Below are positions 1 through 7,187 of a stretch of 20,642 bases of DNA, piece by piece (position 1 is the first letter of the stretch; each line of letters opens with the position of its first letter). Under the pieces are notes generated by a model that worked only from the letters and a program-made list of their open reading frames with translations, ran no database searches and was not told the origin of the DNA. This DNA is from an uncultured Christensenellaceae bacterium. GTDB lineage: Bacteria > Bacillota > Clostridia > Christensenellales > Borkfalkiaceae. Both the position numbers and the translations under genes were made by a program. Location of the stretch: contig CAJUMW010000003.1 in the NCBI GenBank assembly GCA_910587625.1, positions 87,526 to 108,167 on the forward strand. Direction: 5' to 3'.

Positions 1-119
1 GCTTTTATAAACGCGACGGAAAATTCATTCTTCACCCCGAAAACGACGATATGGAAGATTTCATTTTTGATAACGTTGAAGTTTTAGGAAAAGTTGTAGG
101 ACTTATAAGAAATATGTAA
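1..119 (+). CDS. lexA: LexA-type SOS repressor, C-terminal end (5' truncated)
   Basis: An open frame runs in from the left edge (first full codon at 3) and stops at TAA 117-119, giving 38 residues. The readable part contains RFYKRDG-like and HPENDDME segments and ends VEVLGKVVGLIR. This is the typical last strand of the LexA/S24 peptidase fold (family consensus: RYYKEG, LQPEN, VEILGKVVGVFR). LexA represses DNA-damage genes and cleaves itself when RecA is activated. The Ser-Lys catalytic dyad and the DNA-binding domain lie upstream of the window, so a phage-type S24 repressor cannot be fully excluded. The match to clostridial LexA C-termini is nevertheless close. The gene faces the CDF transporter and shares a terminator with it. 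Confidence 0.75.
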   Translation, partial: FYKRDGKFILHPENDDMEDFIFDNVEVLGKVVGLIRNM

Positions 120-145
120 AAATTCCGCTCAATGCGGAACTTTTA
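117..145. terminator. Bidirectional intrinsic terminator between lexA and CDF gene
   Basis: The inverted repeat TTCCGC (123-128) and GCGGAA (134-139) encloses a 5-base loop. A T-run follows on the plus strand (141-144) and a T-run on the minus strand (complement of 118-122). It lies between the converging stop codons of the lexA-like gene and the CDF gene and can serve both. Confidence 0.75.
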
Positions 146-1024
146 ATCAAACGGATTTACATGAACTGTTATATGTTTAACGAGAGGAAACTTTTCCTCT
201 ATTCCCTTGTGCACATCTTCGGCAATTTTGTGCGATTCAATTAGGCTCAATTCTCCGTCGCATGCAATTTCCACAATCACATAAATTCTGTTACCGAACA
301 TACGAGTCATAAGCTCGTCTATCCTCTTTACTCCTTCGAACGATTGTATAAATTCACGGATTTCACTTTCTGTTTTTTCATCACAAGCTTCGTCAGTCAT
401 CTTTTTTATTGCACCGATAAAAATTTGTACAGCCGCAATAATAATCATAAGACAAATTACCAGACAGGCTATCGAGTCAAGAATGGGCACTCCGCACATT
501 GCACCGATGACGCCTATAAGGCTACCTATTGACGAAAGTGCGTCGCTTCTGTGATGCCATGCGTCTGCCTTTAAAGCGTCGGAATTGACCTTTTTAGCCG
601 CAAGCCAGGTGTACCAAAACATAAGCTCTTTTACCACAATAGATACTCCTGCTGCTATAAGCGCGATAATCTTTGGAATTTCGAAATTTTTATATTCACC
701 GCTAATAATATTTGTCAAGCCGGCATAACCGATTGCCACTCCCGTTGCACAAAGTACTACCGCAAGAAGAATAGCCGCCACGCACTCGAATCGTTCATGT
801 CCAAACGGGTGCTTTTTATCTGCTTTTTTTGCCGAAATTTTAACACCGATAATGACTATAACTGTTGAAAACACATCAGAAGCCGAGTGAACGGCATCAG
901 AAATCAATGCTATTGAAGCTCCAAAAATACCGGCTAACAATTTAAACAATGCCAACAAAGCATTAATAATAATTGTAACTATCGAAGTTTTGACGGCTGT
1001 CTTTTCAAGATTTGATTTTTGCAT
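143..1024 (-). CDS. Cation diffusion facilitator (CDF) family metal exporter, zinc-type
   Basis: The 293-residue length is usual for a CDF transporter, which exports divalent metal (Zn, Fe, Co, Mn) by proton antiport across the cytoplasmic membrane. About six hydrophobic segments fill residues 12-205. A cytoplasmic domain of about 85 residues follows, ending in a HITVHVNP-type motif. The metal site shows as HSASD in TM2 (H46, D50) and HHRSD in TM5 (H157, D161). This HxxxD/HxxxD pattern is typical of zinc-type members rather than the DxxxD of manganese members. The family signature HPFGHERFE is at 72-80. The ATG at 1022-1024 follows GAGGAAACA, a good Shine-Dalgarno site. The gene is monocistronic, between a shared terminator and a promoter back-to-back with that of tRNA-Thr. 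The substrate is inferred from motif type only. Confidence 0.92.
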   Translation of the reverse strand: MQKSNLEKTAVKTSIVTIIINALLALFKLLAGIFGASIALISDAVHSASDVFSTVIVIIGVKISAKKADKKHPFGHERFECVAAILLAVVLCATGVAIGYAGLTNIISGEYKNFEIPKIIALIAAGVSIVVKELMFWYTWLAAKKVNSDALKADAWHHRSDALSSIGSLIGVIGAMCGVPILDSIACLVICLMIIIAAVQIFIGAIKKMTDEACDEKTESEIREFIQSFEGVKRIDELMTRMFGNRIYVIVEIACDGELSLIESHKIAEDVHKGIEEKFPLVKHITVHVNPFD

Positions 1025-1040
1025 TGTTTCCTCGTTTTTT

Positions 1041-1069
1041 TATAAAATGTACTTAAAATAAATTGACAA
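1041..1069 (-). promoter_or_regulatory. Probable sigma-A promoter of the CDF gene
   Basis: On the minus strand, TTGTCA (1069-1064) and TTTATA (1046-1041) are 17 bases apart, upstream of the CDF ribosome binding site. The -10 match is mediocre. The -35 box lies on almost the same bases as the -35 of the divergent tRNA promoter. Confidence 0.4.
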
Positions 1070-1091
1070 TACAATTATTTTAAAATATAAT
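1063..1091 (+). promoter_or_regulatory. Consensus sigma-A promoter of tRNA-Thr
   Basis: TTGACA (1063-1068), a 17-base spacer and TATAAT (1086-1091) give a perfect consensus promoter. The predicted start near 1098 is about 14 bases before the mature tRNA 5' end. This strength fits a stable RNA gene. Confidence 0.92.
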
Positions 1092-1111
1092 ATTCAGGTA
1101 AACTATTTTTT

Positions 1112-1187
<76 letters not shown>

Positions 1188-1188
1188 A

Positions 1189-1220
1189 GAAAACCACCAT
1201 ATTGGGTGGTTTTTTCTTTT
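1189..1220 (+). terminator. Intrinsic terminator of tRNA-Thr
   Basis: AAAACCACC (1190-1198) pairs with GGTGGTTTT (1205-1213) around a 6-base loop, followed by T-rich sequence to 1220. It starts directly after the tRNA CCA end. Confidence 0.9.
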
Positions 1221-1246
1221 ACTATAATGCGCAATAAAAGCTATTA

Positions 1247-1277
1247 ATAAAAAACGACACTCATTTACCAAAGTGTC
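1247..1277 (-). terminator. Intrinsic terminator of the 51-residue peptide gene
   Basis: GACACT (1256-1261) pairs with AGTGTC (1272-1277) around a 10-base loop. Read on the minus strand it is followed by G and a T-run (complement of 1249-1254). It lies 15 bases after the stop codon of the small gene. Confidence 0.75.
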
Positions 1278-1292
1278 ATTTATTATACTTTT

Positions 1293-1448
1293 TTAATGAA
1301 TGCGTTTTATACGCGCGATTCTTATTAATTTTTGGGGTTGTTGTTCAAGTTGTACGTTATTCTGACTATCAACTTCTTGAACATTATCTATTTTTTCGTC
1401 GTTGTTTTGATTTTCAATTTTTATTTCAGGACTTAGATTATTGCACAT
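1293..1448 (-). CDS. Unknown 51-residue peptide with acidic/Asn-Gln body and basic tail
   Basis: The frame has ATG at 1446-1448 and TAA at 1293-1295. It is preceded by AAGGAG (1456-1461) with a 7-base gap, an excellent ribosome binding site. A near-consensus promoter precedes it and a terminator follows, so it is a complete transcription unit of about 200 bases. The peptide starts MCNNLSPEIK. Its middle is rich in N, Q, D and E, and its last 12 residues are strongly basic and isoleucine-rich (KLIRIARIKRIH). There is no signal peptide, membrane segment or double-glycine leader, and no modifying enzyme or transporter lies beside it. I do not recognise a family. Coding is inferred from the signals around the frame, not from homology. 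It could instead be a structured RNA with a chance frame, but the well-placed Shine-Dalgarno site argues for translation. Confidence 0.6.
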   Translation of the reverse strand: MCNNLSPEIKIENQNNDEKIDNVQEVDSQNNVQLEQQPQKLIRIARIKRIH

Positions 1449-1468
1449 ATTAATTCTCCTTAATCACA

Positions 1469-1497
1469 ATTATATAGCAAAATTACATAAATTTCAA
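1469..1497 (-). promoter_or_regulatory. Sigma-A promoter of the small peptide gene
   Basis: On the minus strand TTGAAA (1497-1492), a 17-base spacer and TATAAT (1474-1469) form a strong promoter in the gap after fruK. The predicted start near 1462 lies almost at the AAGGAG site, giving a leader of only about 14 bases. Confidence 0.8.
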
Positions 1498-1505
1498 GTG
1501 TTTTT

Positions 1506-2429
1506 TTAAATTTCTTTTACCGTAAGTGCATTTAAAATTTCTTCATATTTAGTTTTAAGAAAAGCTATACTGTACGGGGATGTCACAGAAGCTGTTCCGG
1601 CAGCTACGCCTGCTTTCAAAATGTCCTCAAGCGGCGCTCCCTTTACAAGCGCACTTGTAGCGGCTGCAACCATACTGTCACCTGCGCCAACGGTAGAATT
1701 CATTGCAACATTTATACTTTTACAATAAAAATTCTTTGTGCCGTCCGTAATTACAGCGCCGCGCTTTCCAAGCGACAAAAGAACGCGCTTTGCACCTTTA
1801 TCCAAAATTTTATAGCAACCATTCAGCATATCCGTCTTATCTTTGAATTTAGTTTCTAAGGTTCTTTCAAGTTCTCCCAAATTGGGTTTTACTAAATCCA
1901 TACCCTCGTTTAAAGCATAATTCAAACGCTCTCCCTCAGTATCTACTACTTTTATTATTTCTTTGCGCAATGAGGCAAAAATTTTTCCGTAATAGTCGGG
2001 AGTCATTCCTCTCGTTAATCCTCCTGAAACAACTATTGCACTACAAGTAGATGATACTTCGGATATAAGCTCTAAAAGCTTATTTTGGCTTTCTTCTCCT
2101 ACTTCCGGACTTATATCGTCAACTTCAGTAAGCATAGATTTCTGGTCAATAAACTTATAGTTTTCTCTGACTCTTCCCTTATTCCAAATAAACTTGTAGG
2201 GAACACCCTCACGGTGAAGCTCCTGCTCAAACTGATTGCCGTTGATTTCATACATAAAACCGGTTGAAAAGGCTTCTTCTTGCAATCTTGCAATGCCAAT
2301 GGCCACGTTTATTGCTTTGCCTGTAAAAAATACTCTTTTATTTATTATTTTATGGCTCATTCCGACGCTTAAAGATTCAACCTCGATATTTACGTCGATA
2401 CACGGGCTCAAACAAACTGTTAAAATCAT
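1506..2429 (-). CDS. fruK: 1-phosphofructokinase-family sugar kinase (PfkB fold)
   Basis: This PfkB/ribokinase-superfamily kinase of 307 residues most likely phosphorylates fructose 1-phosphate to fructose 1,6-bisphosphate with ATP in the cytoplasm. Residues visible: N-terminal SPCIDVNIEV substrate strand with D12, TGKAINVAIGIARL (37-49; the family GGKGINVA signature with TGKAINVA here), SGGLTRG (135-141), KPNLGEL (181-187), and GAGDS (248-252) with the catalytic base D251. A start at ATG 2427-2429 is preferred, since AAAGGGG lies 6 bases before it. The in-frame TTG just upstream is less likely. No fructose PTS or regulator is adjacent, so tagatose-6-phosphate or another sugar phosphate remains possible. 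It follows pfkA but a terminator separates them, and no clear promoter is seen in the 50-base gap. Confidence 0.85.
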   Translation of the reverse strand: MILTVCLSPCIDVNIEVESLSVGMSHKIINKRVFFTGKAINVAIGIARLQEEAFSTGFMYEINGNQFEQELHREGVPYKFIWNKGRVRENYKFIDQKSMLTEVDDISPEVGEESQNKLLELISEVSSTCSAIVVSGGLTRGMTPDYYGKIFASLRKEIIKVVDTEGERLNYALNEGMDLVKPNLGELERTLETKFKDKTDMLNGCYKILDKGAKRVLLSLGKRGAVITDGTKNFYCKSINVAMNSTVGAGDSMVAAATSALVKGAPLEDILKAGVAAGTASVTSPYSIAFLKTKYEEILNALTVKEI

Positions 2430-2452
2430 CAAATACCCCTTTGCTTTACAGA

Positions 2453-2480
2453 TAAAAAGCCGCTTCGAAGCGGCTTATAA
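2453..2480 (-). terminator. Intrinsic terminator between pfkA and fruK
   Basis: A perfect 20-base palindrome (2457-2476, AAGCCGCTTC and its complement) directly follows the pfkA stop codon on the minus strand. It ends in a run of five Ts (complement of 2454-2458). It should end most pfkA transcripts before fruK. Confidence 0.88.
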
Positions 2481-3443
2481 TTACATTGAAATCATCTGTA
2501 ACGTTTCATAGAGTTCGTAATTAAACTTTTTCTTCATACTTACAGCTTCTATGATATCCATATCGATTATTTCATTCTTATGAATACCGACAACTCTGTT
2601 GCCAATTCCTTCGTTCAAAAGTCTTACAGCCTTATTTCCGAACTGTGCAGCCAACATTCTGTCTGCCATTGTGGGAGACCCTCCGCGCTGTATGTGACCG
2701 ATTGCTGTAGGACGCACTGAATAAGTTGTTACAGATTGAAGCTGTTTTGCAAACTCATCTGCCGTACAAACGCCCTCGGCAACAACGACAATATTTGAAT
2801 GTTTGCCGTTTGCTCTAGAACGATTGATTTTCATAACTATATCGTCAAGGTCAAAAACAACTTCGGGAACAACTATTATTTCGGCTCCGCTTGCTATACC
2901 GGCAAAAAGCGCAATGTCACCGCAACGTCTGCCCATAACTTCAACTACTGATATTCTTTCATGAGAGGTCATTGTATCACGAAGTTTATTTATAACGTCT
3001 ATACAAGTATTTACTGCCGTATCGAAACCGAGAGTATAATCTGTATATTCAAGGTCGTTATCAATCGTGCCGGGAATACCTATTGTTGGTACGCCGTAAT
3101 CTTCCGAAAGACACTTAGCGCCTCTGAACGAGCCATCTCCGCCTATTACGACAAGACCGTCAATACCCCTTGCTTCCAAAGTTTTGACAGCTCTTTTCTG
3201 TCCCTCCTTGGTAAGCATTTCAAGACAGCGCGCTGTTCTGAGTTTGGTGCCGCCGCGTTGAACTATATCGGATACAGAACGCATCTCCATCGCAACCATC
3301 TCGTCGTCGATTAAACCTTGATAACCACGTTCGATACCGTAAACTTCCATACCGAAATAAATTGCGGTGCGCACAACTGCACGAATACATGCATTCATAC
3401 CGGGAGCGTCGCCACCGCTGGTCAGCAAGCCTATTCTTTTCAT
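2481..3443 (-). CDS. pfkA: ATP-dependent 6-phosphofructokinase
   Basis: This glycolytic enzyme makes fructose 1,6-bisphosphate from fructose 6-phosphate and ATP. It has 320 residues, the standard bacterial length. Residues visible: LLTSGGDAPGMNA (6-18), GGDGS (101-105), where the glycine marks the ATP-dependent rather than the pyrophosphate-dependent type, PGTIDND (124-130) with catalytic D128, MGRRCGDIAL (170-179), and HIQRGGSP near residue 250. The start is ATG 3441-3443, with GGAGG 9 bases upstream. An in-frame extension of 15 codons exists but lacks homology to the family. The gene has its own promoter (3532-3560), a leader with a hairpin, and a terminator, although it sits right behind dnaE as in many Clostridia. 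Confidence 0.97.
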   Translation of the reverse strand: MKRIGLLTSGGDAPGMNACIRAVVRTAIYFGMEVYGIERGYQGLIDDEMVAMEMRSVSDIVQRGGTKLRTARCLEMLTKEGQKRAVKTLEARGIDGLVVIGGDGSFRGAKCLSEDYGVPTIGIPGTIDNDLEYTDYTLGFDTAVNTCIDVINKLRDTMTSHERISVVEVMGRRCGDIALFAGIASGAEIIVVPEVVFDLDDIVMKINRSRANGKHSNIVVVAEGVCTADEFAKQLQSVTTYSVRPTAIGHIQRGGSPTMADRMLAAQFGNKAVRLLNEGIGNRVVGIHKNEIIDMDIIEAVSMKKKFNYELYETLQMISM

Positions 3444-3471
3444 TGAAGAAAACCTCCGAATTTGAACTAAA

Positions 3472-3512
3472 TTCCGTACGAAGCACAAAGCTTGCCCCCA
3501 TTACGTACAGAA
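3472..3512 (-). promoter_or_regulatory. Hairpin in the pfkA leader
   Basis: TTCCGTACG (3472-3480) pairs with CGTACAGAA (3504-3512) with one G-U in the RNA. The stem continues as AAGC (3481-3484) with GCTT (3490-3493), leaving a 10-base bulge on one side. The structure fills the first part of the roughly 80-base pfkA leader. No known riboswitch class is recognised and no T-run follows, so it is not a terminator. Confidence 0.45.
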
Positions 3513-3531
3513 CAACTCATCATCTTATATC

Positions 3532-3560
3532 ATTATAACAAATCGAAATACAAAATACAA
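3532..3560 (-). promoter_or_regulatory. Sigma-A promoter of pfkA
   Basis: On the minus strand TTGTAT (3560-3555), a 17-base spacer and TATAAT (3537-3532) lie in the gap between dnaE and pfkA. The predicted start near 3525 gives a leader of about 82 bases. Confidence 0.75.
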
Positions 3561-3584
3561 GACTTTTTTTAAAAAATTTATAAA

Positions 3585-6500
3585 TTAATCAACATATTTG
3601 ATGTCACTTTGCTCCAAAATGGAATATAATTCCGCCAAAAGTCCGCGACAATAATTTATTCCGGTAGAAAGTTTAAGTTTTTTACTGCCCTTCACTATTT
3701 TGCAGACTACATTTCCATCGTAATTAGCTAAAATTCCCAAAAGCTCGTCAAATGTTTCGTCATCAAGGCGAGAAGCATTAATCCAGAGAACGTCACTTTC
3801 GACATGTTTTTCCTGCATCTTACTTGATGCTTGTTCTGTCGGCGCGGTTATTTCCGCTATTTCATCGACAATGCAACTTATTCCTTTTTCGTTTATATCA
3901 ATTTTCCCGGCAATCTTGACAATTTTATCATTTGCAATCAATGATTTAAACTTTTCATAGACCTGAGGAAAACATACGCATTCGATTGTTCCGTAAACGT
4001 CTTCAAGTTCAACAAACGCCATAGACGCGCCTGTTCTCTTCGTCGACAAACGCTTGTAATCACCTATTATGCCACACATAGTAATACGCATACCGTCATT
4101 TATTCGAGCATATGTGCGCATTCCGTCATCATCTTCCATATAATCGTTTAAATATGAACAGTCAAATGTGCAGTCAGGAAAAGAGTTTTGAAATTTTTCA
4201 AACGGGTGACCGCTTACATATACGCCGATAACTTCCTTTTCTTTTGCAAGCTTTTCGTTAATATCAAGCTCGGGAATGTTGGGATACTTGACTTCGGGTT
4301 CTTCTTCCTCAATAAAATCTCCGAATAAATTCATTTGCATACTGTTCTTTTGTTTGCTTATTACCTTAGCTCTACTGCAAAGCCCGTCATAAACTTCCGC
4401 AAGCTGAGAGCGAGGAACTCCGAATTCATCAAAGGCACCGGCATAAATTAAGCCCTCGACAAGTCTTGTATTTAAGTCGTCTATACAGCGCGAGATAAAG
4501 TCGGGGAAGCTTTTAAAGTATCCGTTTGTTTCTCTTTCCTTAATTATGTTGTCAATTACAACCTGTCCTGCGCCTTTTAAGGCTGATAATCCGAATCGCA
4601 CGCCGTCCTTTTCAACCTTAAATACTGCACGGCTCTTATTGATATCGGGCGGAAGCACCTTCATTTTTTTATCTTTGAGATACAGAACGTATTTTGTTAT
4701 CTCGTCTATTTTATTCAATCTATTGTTTAAAAGTGCGCAAATAAACTCTTTACAATAATATTTTTTAAGGTATGCAGTCTGGTATGCCAACGTAGCGTAA
4801 GCGGCAGCATGAGATTTGTTAAAGGCATATGAAGCAAAGCCTTCCATATCCCCGAAAATCTTATTTGCGACCTCTTCGGATATTCCGTTATCTTTGCAGC
4901 CTACAATTTTTGACCCGTTTGTATCGCTTATGCCGCCGTTTATAAATTTATCTTTTTGCGCCATAAGCGTTTTTTTGTCTTTTTTACCCATAGCGCGACG
5001 AACAAGGTCTGCTTCACCAAGAGAAAAGCCCGCTAAATCCTGAAAAATCTGCATAACCTGTTCCTGATATACAGGAATTCCGTATGTTACTTTTAGAATT
5101 TTTTCTTCTTGCGGACAGTCGTACACAATTTTTTCCTGTCCGTGTTTTCGCGCACAGAACGAGTCAATAAATTTCATAGGCCCGGGACGGTACAGTGAAA
5201 CGCCCGCTATCAAATCCTCAAGACAGTCGGGTTTTAAGGTTTTCATAAACCTTTTCATTCCGCCGGCTTCGAGCTGGAACACCCCGTCGGTATCTCCCTC
5301 CGAAACAAGCGCGTAAGCCCCCGCATCTTCATAGCCGATTTTATCGAAATCAATTATCTTACCGTGATTTTCCTTTATATAATCGACGCATTTTTTTATA
5401 TCCGTCAGGGTAACAAGCGCAAGAAAGTCCATTTTCAACATTCCCAGCGCTTCGATTTCCTTTGCGACAAACTGAGTGGTTATATCTTCACCATTTCTTG
5501 AAAGAGGAACATTATCCGCTATCCTCTTTTGACAGATAACCACACCGGCTGCATGCATACCCGTTTGCCTTGGCATTCCTTCTATATTAAGCGCCATATC
5601 TATAACGCGACGCAACGACTCGTCCGATTCGTAAATTTCGCAAAACTCACTATTGCGAGCAGCGCGTAATTCGTTATATTTTCCCTCTAATTCCGCCTTT
5701 TTATCCTCGTCGCTTTCACTTTCATACTTTTTCTTTGCGGCTTCAATTCTACGTCCGAGTAAATCTCCTATCGAGGTTTTTCCATCCATTATTTTCGTCA
5801 ATTTGTCGGTTTCGGAATATGGTACTCGCATAACTCTGCCAACGTCTTTTATAGAGTTTTTTGCCGCCATGGTGCCAAAAGTTACAATTTGACATACATT
5901 TTCCTTGCCGTATTTTTCTCGAACATAATCTATTGTTTCCTCTCGTCTGTCTGTACAGAAGTCAATATCGAAGTCGGGCATCGACACACGGTCGGGGTTT
6001 AAAAAACGCTCAAAAAGCAAATCGTACTGTAAAGGTTCGACATCGGTTATACCAATTGCATACGCAACAATCGAACTTACACCGGAACCTCGTCCCGGTC
6101 CTACGGGTATCCCCTGTTCTTTGGACCAATTGATAAAATCCCAAACTACTAGGTAATAATCGGCATAACCCATACCGCAAATAATTCCGAGTTCGTACTG
6201 CGCACGGTCAAGCTCTCGCTGTGACAAATTATTGCCGTATCTTCGGTCTAAGCCCTCGCTCGTCAACTTTCTTAGATATTCCTCGGCTGAGCTGCCGTCC
6301 TCGGGAACATACAAGGGAATAAGCGATTTATCCTTTATAGGATAGCCTTTTTTATCTAGATTGAATGCCGGTTCGTAAACTTTATCCGCTATGACGCACG
6401 TATTCGAAATTGCTTGCGGCAAATTAGGAAAAAGCGCAAGCATTTCATCCCCCGTCTTAAAATAAAATTCGTTGGTTGCAAACTTCATTCTTTTCGGGTC

Positions 6501-7178
6501 GTCAAGCTGCTTTTTCATCTGTATACACATAAGGACGTCCTGCATTTCCGAGTCCTCTTTTTTAAGGTAGTGCACATCGTTTGTAGCAACAAGCTCCACG
6601 CCTATTTCATTGGCAAGCTTAACCAGCAGAGGCAAAATTCTTTTTTCTTCCTCTATTCCGTGGTCTTGAATTTCAATATAGAAATCTTCTCCGAAAATAT
6701 CCTTTAAATAGAGTGCAAGTGACTTTGCTTCTTCAAAGTTTCCGTTTAAAAGTCGACGGGGAATGCCGCCGGCAAGACAAGCGGAAAGACAAATTACCCC
6801 TTCGGAATGTTCTTTGAGCGAGGCGTAATCAATTTTAGGTTTTTGATAAAACCCGTCGACAAACGCCATAGAGTCGAGTTGGACAAGGTTTTTATAGCCG
6901 ATTTTATTCTTGGCAAGTAAAATTAGATGCTCGGACGACCTGTCTTTCCTCTCATACATATCTTGCGTCAAGTAAAATTCACAGCCGATTATGTATTTAA
7001 TGCCTGCTTGAAAAGCTTTTTCGGCAAACTGTAAGGTTCCGTACATATTTCCATGGTCGGTTATACATACGGTATCGATCCCGTTATCTTTACAGTGCTT
7101 AATTAAATTATCAATCTTACAAGCACCGTCAAGTAAAGAATATTCGGTGTGCAAATGTAAGTGTACAAAATCCGTCAT
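3585..7178 (-). CDS. dnaE: DNA polymerase III alpha subunit (DnaE)
   Basis: This replicative C-family DNA polymerase has 1197 residues, close to E. coli-type DnaE. The order is: PHP domain (FVHLHLHTEYSLLDG at 4-18, CITDHG at 38-43, TNDVHY at 199-204) with its metal-binding residues apparently kept; palm with SMPDFDIDF at 399-407 (D404, D406) and a third acidic position D584 in KMDFLAL; SLYRPGPM at 661-668; fingers and beta-binding region; an internal clamp-binding motif QMNLF at 948-952; and an OB domain at roughly 1020-1105. The usual FLGLR after the third aspartate reads FLALV here. ATG 7176-7178 follows AGGAG with a 6-base gap, 9 bases after the whiA stop, so it is co-transcribed with whiA. 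A PolC, if present, is elsewhere. Confidence 0.96.
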   Translation of the reverse strand: MTDFVHLHLHTEYSLLDGACKIDNLIKHCKDNGIDTVCITDHGNMYGTLQFAEKAFQAGIKYIIGCEFYLTQDMYERKDRSSEHLILLAKNKIGYKNLVQLDSMAFVDGFYQKPKIDYASLKEHSEGVICLSACLAGGIPRRLLNGNFEEAKSLALYLKDIFGEDFYIEIQDHGIEEEKRILPLLVKLANEIGVELVATNDVHYLKKEDSEMQDVLMCIQMKKQLDDPKRMKFATNEFYFKTGDEMLALFPNLPQAISNTCVIADKVYEPAFNLDKKGYPIKDKSLIPLYVPEDGSSAEEYLRKLTSEGLDRRYGNNLSQRELDRAQYELGIICGMGYADYYLVVWDFINWSKEQGIPVGPGRGSGVSSIVAYAIGITDVEPLQYDLLFERFLNPDRVSMPDFDIDFCTDRREETIDYVREKYGKENVCQIVTFGTMAAKNSIKDVGRVMRVPYSETDKLTKIMDGKTSIGDLLGRRIEAAKKKYESESDEDKKAELEGKYNELRAARNSEFCEIYESDESLRRVIDMALNIEGMPRQTGMHAAGVVICQKRIADNVPLSRNGEDITTQFVAKEIEALGMLKMDFLALVTLTDIKKCVDYIKENHGKIIDFDKIGYEDAGAYALVSEGDTDGVFQLEAGGMKRFMKTLKPDCLEDLIAGVSLYRPGPMKFIDSFCARKHGQEKIVYDCPQEEKILKVTYGIPVYQEQVMQIFQDLAGFSLGEADLVRRAMGKKDKKTLMAQKDKFINGGISDTNGSKIVGCKDNGISEEVANKIFGDMEGFASYAFNKSHAAAYATLAYQTAYLKKYYCKEFICALLNNRLNKIDEITKYVLYLKDKKMKVLPPDINKSRAVFKVEKDGVRFGLSALKGAGQVVIDNIIKERETNGYFKSFPDFISRCIDDLNTRLVEGLIYAGAFDEFGVPRSQLAEVYDGLCSRAKVISKQKNSMQMNLFGDFIEEEEPEVKYPNIPELDINEKLAKEKEVIGVYVSGHPFEKFQNSFPDCTFDCSYLNDYMEDDDGMRTYARINDGMRITMCGIIGDYKRLSTKRTGASMAFVELEDVYGTIECVCFPQVYEKFKSLIANDKIVKIAGKIDINEKGISCIVDEIAEITAPTEQASSKMQEKHVESDVLWINASRLDDETFDELLGILANYDGNVVCKIVKGSKKLKLSTGINYCRGLLAELYSILEQSDIKYVD

Positions 7179-7187
7179 TGGTGGCTC

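Noticed and set aside
2961..3314. A 117-codon plus-strand frame inside pfkA
   Set aside because: It is antisense to well-conserved pfkA codons, with no promoter or Shine-Dalgarno site, and is rich in the residues expected from reverse complement reading.
3565..3584. Terminator after dnaE
   Set aside because: There is only an AT-only stretch with T and A runs and no GC stem. dnaE transcripts probably run into pfkA.
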